From Aplidium turbinatum (lineage: Eukaryota > Chordata > Ascidiacea > Aplousobranchia > Polyclinidae), in NCBI GenBank assembly GCA_918807975.1, contig OU964919.1:29147824-29211823 (forward strand): DNA of 64,000 bases, written 5' to 3'. The notes under the pieces are model-generated. The model saw only the letters and a list, made by a program, of their open reading frames with translations. It was not told the origin of the DNA and did not search any database. The translations under genes and the position numbers were made by a program. Shown here piece by piece: positions 36,101 through 48,100 of the stretch (position 1 is the first letter of the stretch; each line of letters opens with the position of its first letter).

Positions 36101-39100
36101 CACACAACGCAACACGACTGCAATTCTACATAACGATGAACCAAGGTAGGAATTCGGCATAGTGACGTTGATTACAGAAGTTGAATTCCCGATTGCTGAA
36201 TTGAATTCCCGAGACGTGCAGTTATGCGCTCAAGGCGGAGTCTTCTGGAAGATTCTAGTGACGTGTACGTGTGACGTCAGAGACGACAGAGCTCTCTGGC
36301 GCTACACACTGATCAAGTAGCCTATATTTGCTGCAGGTATTTACCACACTCGCTGTCCGTTCATATGAAGCAGAAAGTTCATCAGCAGAATATTGTCAAG
36401 CATAGCGATCTAGGCTAAACTGTATAAAAGTGTATATGCACAGGCCTTGACAACGTGCGAACTGGCGGCCTGACTGAAAGCCGATGTAATTTCAATTTTG
36501 AATTCTAAGCTAAATTTACTTTACATACCTTTGAAATGATAGTTTTGACAATCCAAAGACAAATCTTTCCTAATTACTAGTGTTGACAGACGTTTTTTGG
36601 ATTAGACGTTTTTTGGATTTCCAGCACAAGTGCCAAAACCTAATATGTTATTTGAATGGTAACAATAGCACTAATTACCCAAAATCACACAAAATATACA
36701 CAAAAACTATTTTCAATGACTAACACTCAAACTATCAAGTTATTCTAGCAATTTGGCTACTAACAGATCGATCTTCAGTCAAATTTTAAGCTGCATGTTG
36801 TCATAGCCTGTGTATAATGGTCGCCATTTAAGTCATCAAGTCGGTGTAACCAGCTATTTTGCTGGTAAGAAAATAGCTAGGTGAACTCAAATGTTATAGC
36901 CTATCGTTGACTTTTGGAAAAACGGGTTCTCACAGCACATCCTGTCAAGCAATCGTTAAAAAGGCGTCTGCTGTAGAGGTTTGATTTCACTTCAATGATG
37001 TTTTTGCAATTTGAAACCAAGTGGTAGAAATACTGAATCGACCTGGATGGGCATTATGATTATACAGTACTTAGTTCTCCAGACCACATGCATTCAAGAT
37101 ATCACCATGAGCTTCAAGCATCTTTTTCGTTAGCGTTAAGTTTGCTACTGCACCATACCGCTACTGCGCATTCAGCAGCGCTGTAAGCGAGTGTCCGTCT
37201 CTGGTCAGACTACACATGAAAAGGATTGTTAGTGATGATATGCCAAAGCAAAGTACTAACTTCTTATCAATTCATAAAACTGTTGATGTTCTGCGTTACC
37301 AATGCGCTGCCTTACCAAGATCACGCAGAATCTCTCGAAGCTTTGTGGAAGCTTTTGCAATGCAATCTCAAATATTGATTTCTTGAAATATTCTACATTC
37401 TAAAAAAGGTCGTTTATATTCTAGTTATTTCCACAAGCCACCCAACAGCCTAAGGGGTAATGGAGATTGGTGATCAGTGGGACGCTTTACTAATGGGACA
37501 CTACCGTTTTCTAGAACTGTGGTGAACATAAATAACTGGAGTTTTGCACGTGGAACTGAGACACTGGTCAATGTCGTTTAGAGTAGTTTGATGGCGAACT
37601 TTTTTGTCGTTCAAGCATGACATCAATATGAGTTTCTTTCACTTGTTCAAGTAAACAGGAGTGATCAGATTTCTTGTGTGTTTTTGATTTAACAGTAGCT
37701 TTGCAGGAAATAGTTTTTAGATTGAATTAATCCTTATAACTTGTACTTCCATTCAGCAAAACCTGCAAACTTAATTTTTTTCAAGTTTTTAATTGAGAGG
37801 CAAAGATGTTTCAAAATGAGGTTAAGGCACCATTGGGACATTTTGTTCAAGGACCTGTGGGACAGTATAAACGTATACATATTCAACATACATAACGCAA
37901 TATGCTGATATCGCCTAAATGCATTCTGTTTTGTTTTCAGTAGGCCTAGTGTTTGTTTGTACGTTTGAGAGTTTTACTGAATCAATCCATTAAAACCATT
38001 TATTTCAAATTTTTTTTGATAATTATAAAGTGTCGAGTTATAAACCTCTATGAAATCGGAGTGTCTAGGGAGCTGACTTTGTTCAGCCCCCATCTCTATG
38101 GAGATGACTCAACGCGGTGTAGAGGTGAACCCAGCCTGAAAACTAGGCTCACTCCTAGAAACTCCTGGGGCTAATAGACACACGTAAAAGTCCCCAACGG
38201 CAATTTTTTGGCGGAAGAGGGCAGTGTCTGACGGGCAGGCATCCTGTAAGGCGGGTCTCGATGAACAGAGAACTCTCAGCCCGTTGCAACCAGTTCCCCT
38301 GAAGCTGCACATTTCAATATAATTGGACTGCAGTGGACAACTAGACATGGAGCTGGCCAAGAGTGTGTGCGTAGCCCTCGCGTAGTCACGACCACCTTAA
38401 ACAACCAAACAAGCGAATGGCCTCTGTCTCAATTTGGACGACGATAAAATGTCGAAACAATGCCTATAACATACAAACGCATACATGAAAGCAATGTAAA
38501 ATCTCTGCTTTGTATTTGCAACTAGTTTCTTGTTGCATTTGTAGCGGACAGCAGGTAACTTAACTTATCCGCTCATACCTAGCTGTAGTATTAGTCTACA
38601 GCGACATTTCGGGCACAACAATGTTGCAGAAATGATCCAAGAACGATGTCTGTACTTCTTTACTACATGTGTGATTTTTATTGTCACCACATAACTTAAA
38701 AGATTGCAATCGTCTTTCCACAACAGAACATAATTCAAATCATAAGTCCAACCCAGGAAACTGCACACTGAGCGTTGACTGACGGAGCCAGAAGTAATAT
38801 CACTACTGTACCAAAATCATATTATAGTGAGCTGCACCAAAATTATACCATACTCTGACATACTCCCTACACCAAAAATAAAATTCTCTGTCTGTCGAAT
38901 TGTAGGCCAAAACGCGATATACATAGTCGCTGAGGAATCAAGCATCTGTAGACTAAAACGTTGAAGAGACGAAATACTACGCATATGTGATTGAAAAGTG
39001 CCGGTTGCAAGAATGCTTTTAGCTGATTAACATGCAAGTTCTTGAGGAACGCAAATCCCTATTCACGCTTCAGAACCCTGAGGCACAACTACAAAATTAC

Positions 39101-42100
39101 TTGAATTACTGGGTAACGTTACATATATGCAAAAGAACGACAATTTCATGACTGTAACAAACCTAAGGAAAGTTGAAAAGACCTAAGGTGAAAATCCCGA
39201 AGCGCAATTGTAAATTTCACGACGGCAACAAACGTTAAAAAGACCTAAGGTGAAACGCAGGGCGCTACACATTAAATGCATTTTTAAAGTGTCCCACTGC
39301 TCGCTAAGGTTAGAAACCAGTGGACAGTTCAGTGCGGCATTTAAACTTAAAAAATAAACATCAAAACTGTTTGTTGAAATGTTTTAAAGATGTGAGCAAA
39401 AGGTGAAACTTCATAAAAAATGTAGTTTGGTATATAGGCTATTGTTCCTAAATTATTTGAGTTATTAAAGAAAAAGTCATTCTTGTCCAACTGATGTTAT
39501 CAAACAGAAGAAATATACAATTTTTCTCACGATATGCAAATTGTTCTTGCATGTTTAATCCCATAACAATAAAGTAACTACCTGCATAAAGGCCAAGCAT
39601 GTTTCGAGTTATTACCGTAACGATTTTACAGGAGGAAATAGGTTTGATGCAAGCCCTTCAAAAACTATAAATTCTTGCTATTTTTGTAAGTAAAGGTTTC
39701 TCATGCAGCTACCAAAAGTGAGCAAGGAAAAACAATTTTCTAAGTTATTCTCCTCTGACCTGCTATCACTTCCTTCGAACCACAAGTGTTACAAAGTGTA
39801 ATTGTTAAAAATAAATATTTCAATCACCAATAAAAGTAATTAAAAGAGATAGTTTTAACTTGAAATTGGATTTTATACTCAAGTTTTTGAATCCAAAATC
39901 TACAAAAACCATGCTTTGAATTGAAGGTTAAGTTGTCATATGATTTTGTTACGACAACTCCAGATCTCTGATAGTTCACAGTGAAATTTTTACTTATCAG
40001 CTGGATGCTACCGACCAGATAATCCTCAGTTCGGTTCAGTTCATTCTGAAGTTGACGACCAGACACAGTTTCCAATAGATGAATGGGTGATATATCGATG
40101 TGATGAAGGATATATCTTGGAAGGAGATTCAAGTGTTTATTGCAGAAGCAGTGGATGGTCTCATGTTCCTGTTTGTGTTCGTAAGTAGACTTTCTTGTGT
40201 GCCCTAAAAGTCTCAATCTGGGTTGATTAGTGATACCATTTTTAAATTGAAAAAAATTTCTGTGTTGGTCGTAATGCAGTAGCCAACTTCCGAATATGCT
40301 TTATGTAGGCGTATGATAAAAAGTGATTCAATTGTGATCACCATTCTGTTTTGTAAATTGGAAAAAACGTTTCCTTTCTTTGGCACAATTTAAGATATGT
40401 CAAATGTTTAGAATGACGGTGCTAAAAAAATTGGACTCCATAGTCCACGTTGGTCATGTAAAGTGGTTTATAGTAGCAAATCAACCAGACCAAACATTAG
40501 TTAGGGTCTGAGTATAAACAAATATAGGCTACATTGTGTGAAAACATATGCTCCTCTGTTTTGTAAAGCTTTTGTATTTTTGTTTAGAGTGGTTGGTCTC
40601 ACCGCATACACATAAACTTTGTTTTAAAGCAGACAACAGCATCAAGGTTGCCAGATGGGTAAACGAAACAATAAACATTGTGATATAATCTAGTGAAAGT
40701 TGAAACTTCTTAGAAACACGAATAAAAGCTTCACATGTGAAACAGAAAAAATTCGATGAAAATTGATGCAGTTCAAAAGTGTTTTTTTTTTTAAAGTAAA
40801 AAATTAGTTGTTACTTTTGTGACTTTTTCAATAATTATAGTAAATACTTTCGGCTTGGGTGTGACATTGCGATTCTACACAAACTATGACAACGATTGAT
40901 AGGCCTAATAGCAACAGTCACTGACTTATTACAATTTTTAGACTATCGATCGAGTAGTTAAAAGCAACAGTAAGCAATAGGCTACCAACCACCTTTAACC
41001 AGGGTGCTTATAGTAACATCTGTTTTTTTTGCAACATGATTGATCAAAAACTTAATTTATTCAAGTACAGAAAAGTGATCTTGAAAGTGATCTTGATCTT
41101 CAAGATCACATTATTTTGGTGATCTGATCTTCATCTTCAAGATCACATATTCTTGGTCATCTCATGGCCACCTAAAGATACGGCCTGATTTGTTACATTT
41201 TGCAGAAATTTCCAGGTTTTTTTAACTTTGGGCGAACGTTTGAATAAATTTTTCTAAAAATTAGATTTTTACGCTTTCTTTATTCTTTTCCCCAGATGAC
41301 ACAATAGGTTTTAACATTCTCACATGTTGAAAAACAAAGAAAATTTGATTTCGAAGATTTTAGTCAGACTGTTAATTTTCAATAACAGTCTGATTTAGCG
41401 TTTTTCAACTTACTTTTTCTCATTTGCTACTGCTTCCTCAAGGCAACAAAAAAGTTTTATATCATTAGGAAACCGCAAAAAGTAAAAACATCTCAAAAAA
41501 TGTCAGTCAAGCACTAGCAGTAGCTGTAATCAAAATCTGCAAAATGTGACAAATCAGGCCGCATCTCCAGGTGGCCATGGTCATCTTGATCGTAGATCAC
41601 CCAAAAAAGGTGATCTTGCCCATCTCTGCTCACAAAAGTAAACTATACAAGAAACATGGAACTATTGTTGAAAAACCAATACCATCTGAAAAGATATGAG
41701 TTCTACGATGTTAAATCACAACTGCTTAGATAAGCCCCTTCCAGATATCAATTGTACAACACGGTTTATAGTTTTAGATTTTTAAACAAAATGGAATATT
41801 GAAATCTTTGATCTTAACTCATCATGATTGCGCATTCTGTAGCCAACTGTTGATTCATTAACAATCTCAGCCTACAGGCAAATTACTTTTCAGCTGGATG
41901 CTACCGACCAGATAATCCTCAGTTCGGTTCAGTTCATTCTGTAGTTGACGACCAGACACAGTTCCCAATAGATGAATGGGTGATATATCGATGTGATGAA
42001 GGATATATCTTGGAAGGAGATTCAAGTGTTTATTGCAGAAGCAATGGATGGTCTCATGTTCCTGTTTGTATTCGTAAGTTGAGTTTGCCGCACTTATAGC

Positions 42101-45100
42101 TTTACCTAACATTTTTTTGGGCATAAAAAGATTGAGAAGTTGCAGTTTCAGTCTTAGTAGACTTTCTATGTGCCGTGTTGCATCGAAAATCCATTATTCC
42201 AAACCAGTGGTTCTCAACGGGGCGTTTTGATTTGCAGGGGGCGGTATGACTACCTCGGATTAAGGGGGGGTTTTGATTATAAGGGCATTCTGGTTTAACC
42301 CATCTACCGCCCAGCGTATCGATTTCGTGAAAGAGCTCGTATCTTTGCGGTAGCATTTCCTACCACATACCTGGTGGAAAAGGGGTTCAGCTGTGTTGTT
42401 CTGCTATATACCAAATAGCGAAACCCACTTGACATAAGAGGTGATCTTCGAATGTTTTTCACTGGCTTTAGCCTACACCGGATGTGAAGAAATTGGCACT
42501 TTCTCGCCAAGCCCAAGGTTCACACTGACTACTAGTAGGCCTATACTGTTTTCATGCTCGCAAATATATATTTGCTTTTCATCAAATATAGTTACTAGTC
42601 TTAATACTTATTACTAGCCAAATAGAATTCTATTTCTATTAAAATAAGAACCTTTTGATGGTGCCCGTTTTGGGGTGAAACATGCTGTAAGGGTTTTAGA
42701 GACTGGTAACTAGCCTATATTTAATGTAATTCGCTCTGCTTGGCTTTTTGCTTGGCATTGAGCACTTTTTGTAGTATTAATAGTATTTATTGTTTTATAT
42801 TCGCTTTCCGTAATTAATTGTTTTTGTTGGGGAGCGGTAAAATTTGCCAGTTCATGAAGGGGGTGTTGAGCCAAAAAAGGTTAACAAACACTGTTCGAAA
42901 CCGTTCATTGTAACTTAAATCGCTAAATCAAAAAGTAGACTTTAGAATTTATAAAATGAACTGAGGGTTTGCAAAAATGCGTATGAACTAAATGAGATAA
43001 AAATGGACCGGAAGATAAAAATTGCACAATGTAATTCATTTTTGTATTGCTCACATAAATTACCATTAATATAGAGTTGACAATGCATTGTAAGTTACAT
43101 TGCATGCGACGAAAGATCATATTTTTGCCAACAAACAGTTGTTGATGGCACGTAGACTTTTGCCTAAATAACTGAAAACTAATCAAAACAAATGAATCCC
43201 TTATCAGCTGGATGCTACCGACCAGATAATCCTCAGTTCGGTTCAGTTCATTCTGTAGTTGACGACCAGACACAGTTTCCAATAGATGAATGGGTGATAT
43301 ATCGATGTGGTGAAGGATATATCTTGGAAGGAGATTCAAGTGTTTATTGCAGAAGCAGTGGATGGTCTCATGTTCCTGTTTGTATTCGTAAGTTGAGTTT
43401 GCCGCACTTATAGCTTTACCTAACATTTTTTTGGGCATAAAAAGATTGAGAAGTTGCAGTTTCAGTCTTAAAATGTGAACTTATCGAATGGACATTTTCA
43501 TAATGAATCTAACATTATTGGTTAATTGATTTCATAATTAATTGAAAAACGTTTCACTAAAGATGTTCCATTGAAGCTTAATTCTAGCAATTTCGATTAG
43601 CTGAAAAAGCTTTAATATATTGATACCAGCCCAGTCGGAGAACAAAGTTGACAACGTAGCCTAAAGCACCTAAGATCCCCCGTCGCTTTCGTAGAACCAG
43701 TTTGGAGAAGTTTGGAATTTTAGATGAACTATTTTGCAAAACACTAAGCCCGTTGAAAAAGCGTTCGCAACAAAACAAAGCGCTTTTGAACATTTTATAT
43801 TTTTTAACGTAATCAAAGAGCGTATCAACCAGTTGTTGGCTTTAAACCGCAGCTCTCACACCCGCCACATTGACACCGCCATCAATGACGCACTACGCAC
43901 TGTGACTGGATGCCTGCGTCCCACTCCAACGGACTGCCTTCCAATCCTTGCAGGCATCCAACCTGCTGAGCTTCGCCGTAAAGGAGCCATGATTTCCCTT
44001 GCTCGTCGCGCACTGGACCCCGACCACCTCCTCCACAGTACACTCCAGCGCCTACCTGGAGGACAGCAGCGACTGAAATCAAGACGCCCATTTGTGCCCG
44101 CCGCACGACAGCTTCTGAACAACATTGAAGATCTTGGAATAAGTGCGGCACACTGGAAGAACTACACATGGAACATGGAGTGGCAAAACAACACCTCCCG
44201 ACTCCGTGATTTCCTACCCGACGTCGATCCCTACCCTCCGGGAATGTCCCTCGCAAGACTTGCGTGGGTCCGGCTTAACCGCCTACGAACCGGCGTCGGT
44301 CGCTTTCGTTCAGACATGTGCAGATGGGGCCTGGCTCCCTCACCGGGATGCGAGTGTGGTGCCACAGACCAGACAGTAGATCATGTCGTTCATGACTGCC
44401 CAATCCATCAACCACCACATGGAACGCTTGGACTAAAGGCCCTGAATGACGAGACTGTCGAGTGGCTGATGACATCATGCCCAAACATATAGTCCGGAAG
44501 AACAGCTCATACGACGAAGAAGATTGGCTTTAAAGATAAACAATAGCAAAATTACTGTAGGATTATTTAATGAAAATTACACCCATATTACAAATTGGAA
44601 AGATGTACGTTCTCGATTTTGAGACCAATCGGGAAACACTGTTTGCCTAAGCCGTATCAAAATGCTAATTATTGTACAACATGGTTTGAAGTTAAAAGAT
44701 TTATAAATATCCTCATCATGATTGCGCATTCTGTAGCCTACTGTTGATTCCTTACAAATCTCAGCCTACAGGCAAATTCCTTTTCAGCTGGATGCTACCG
44801 ACCAGATAATCCTCAGTTCGGTTCAGTTCATTCTGTAGTTGACGACCAGACACAGTTTCCAATAGATGAATGGGTGATTTATCGATGTGATGAAGGATAT
44901 ATCTTGGAAGGAGATTCAAGTGTTTATTGCAGAAGCAGTGGATGGTCTCATGTTCCTGTTTGTCGACGTAAAAAAATAAATTTATATGAGTACACCAGGC
45001 TTTTAATCTGGTTAAGCAATGATGTAAAGGTTATTGTTTTGTTTTTGCGGCAAGGTAAAGGTAGTCCCATACTTGATTCAAGTGTTGGGTATGAGAAGAT

Positions 45101-48100
45101 AAGGTTCTCATTATACTAAGCCTTCGACACTAAGGAGAGTAGGGTGGCCAGTCTCTTTCTCTCGGCCGCCTTTCCTGCAGCAATTATGCCCACCCAATCT
45201 ATTACACCAGGGGTGGGCAAACTTTTTGTACTGAGGGCCACATTTGAAAAAATGTTGCAGCCGGAGGGCCGCACACTCTCGTTACAAAGTAGGAAAATTT
45301 ACCCGGTGTGTAAATGAACGCATATTCATATTAAACACAATTTTTGTATTTCACACTCGGTTACGTTTAAAGCTATGCAATCATCATCACAAAAGTTAAT
45401 GAGACTTGTGCAACTGTTCACAGTTTTTCACAGTCTTCTGGTTTGGTTGTGTCTTTTTAAATTGTACTCCTTCAAAAGAGCCACGGACTCACGGCACAAC
45501 AAGCAAACTGCTTTATTCCCAATTTCGATAAAATAGTATTTAACAGTCCATTCCTTATTGAAAACACGACTTTCATCTTCAATCTTTCGTTTCTTAACAG
45601 CACTCATTATTTTAACAGAGTAAAAATATAAATCTTTTATTTTTTAACAAAAATCCTGTCGAAGTAGAAAACATTAAACAGTGCGTCTCAAATAATAATG
45701 AAAAGCTATTTGGAGGAAAGTAGAAGTACTGGTAGGCCTACGGTAGCCGCTACCGTATTTGTATTTTATGATCAAACAATTGCATCAAACAATGCGTGAA
45801 AGCATGTTGCAATACATGCGCGACTGACGTGTGTGTGTTTACGCACTGAAAGTGAAGAGAAAAACACGCTCGGAAAGGGAATAATATTTTGTCATGTAAC
45901 CTGTTTAATTAAAACAATAAGTGATGAGTAGTAGTTTCTGCAAGTGCCGGCGGGCCGCATAAAATGGTCTCGCGGGCCGCATGCGGCCCGCGGGCCGTAG
46001 TTCGCCCACCCCTGTATTACACCCTTGTTATGAATCCATACTCATTCATCACAAATCCTCAAATTAAGGTTTAATAAACAAAACACACGATATAGCTGAA
46101 CATAAACATAGCGGTTAATATCAACATAATAAGGTAGTAGGTATTAACTTAAATAAAGAGATTATACACTACAGCTTACAAACTAAAGATTACATGCAAC
46201 TGAAATGTCTTCACTACTAAACAATCTGCTGTATGAAGCTACGCTGCTAGAACACAAGTAAAATGTCGCGGCAGGTATTTGATTGTTTAAACGAGCAATT
46301 ACCTACGTCATAGTACCGCAAGGAGAAGTAATAGAAATGATTAGGCACGAGGCAAAATACGAATGGTCAGTTGTAATCTACAACATTCTCCCCTGCCAAG
46401 AAATCGAGTTCAAACGGGTATTTGTATCATTCAAACATCAAACGATCAGGAGGGCGCCTTATGCGGGAAGAACGCCTCAGCATTGATTCTTCTCTTGTGT
46501 TAGGCTCTTCATTGACTTCAGAATGACGATCAACTTCGTTGTTTGGTTCAGCACTTCTCACGTTGCTGTGATGCATTTTATCAGCGGGTAAATCGCTTGC
46601 AACGGTTTCATCATTGTACGATTGATCATTAATGAAAACAGAAGTGTCAGAATCAGTTGCGCTTTTTTCGAAAGCATTTCTTTCTCTCACAGGAGCAACA
46701 TCACGCAATGATACGGTAGTCTGGCGACCATTCGGTAATCTCACAAAAGCATACGTTGGAGTAGCATGAATTAATTCTACTTCATCTACAGCAGGTTCAT
46801 ATTTGCTCGTGCGAACGTGGCGCTTCAATAGAACAGGACCAGGAGTACTGAGCCATGTGGGACTTGATGATCCCAGCATGGAACGCCGACTAAACTTCAT
46901 AAAGCGCTCGTGGGGAGATACATTGATCGCAGTACAGAGCAGTGAACGTACGGAATGTAATACGTCAGGCAAAACACTTTCCCATTTTGAAATGGGCAAA
47001 TTGCGCGTTCTTAATGCAAGTTGCACTGCGGTCCAAATAATATTATTATATTTTTCACATTGACCATTACATCGAGGGTTATATATTGAAGTTTTGCTGA
47101 GAGCTATTCCTTTGCTGTGCGCAAATGATATAAATTCGTTTGACATAAATGCAGGCCCTCTGTCAGAATGAATATATATATGAGCAAAGGCCAAACAAAG
47201 AAAACAATTGCGATAAACATGAAATAACAGTTCCGGCATTCATATTTGCACAAGGAAACGCAAATGGAAACCTCGAATACTCGTCCATTACAGTTAATAT
47301 ATATTTGTTTCTTGTGGCTGAAGGCAATGGGCCTTTGAAATCAGTATTTAGGCGTTCCATAGCTTGAGTAGCTTTTATAAGCGGAGTTTGAATCGGCTTG
47401 TGGAAACGAGGTTTAATTTCAGCACAAACATTACAATTTGAGATCATTTTACGTATCTCGCCGAGCGAATAAGGTAGATTCTTTGTTTTGATATAATGTT
47501 GCATTCTTGTTACCCCAGGGTGGCAAAGACTCGCATGAATCTCGTACAAATAATTGCTAGACAAACTTGCACAATACGCTCTTGATAAGGTATCGGGTGC
47601 CACGTTAAGTTTTCCTGGTCGATAAACTATGTCATATTGATATTGTGAAAGTTCAACACGCCATCTCAAAATTTTACTGTTTTTCAACTTACTATGACTT
47701 TTGCAATCATACATAAACGCGATTGATCGCTGATCAGTTATAAGTTTGAAACGCCTCGCGGCCAGCAAATGGCTCCATTTCCGCACTGCTTCATCAATAG
47801 CAGCGGCCTCTTTTTCTATCGAAGAGTGATGCTTTTCGGTTTTTGTCAACGATCGGGAAAAAAATGCAACTGGTCTATCTCGTTGATTTAAGGTTGCTGA
47901 CAAGGCAACATCTGAAGCATCAGTTTCGACTACAAACATGGCTTCTTCATCGATTACTCAAAGTGTCACAGTGGCCAACTCTGATTTAAGCTCTTCAAAC
48001 GCTTTTAAAGTATCACCATTTAAAGGAAAGTCGCCGTTTTACGTACGGTTTAACTTTGTCAGAATAATGAGACACCCATTTGGCATAATATGCGAAAAGT

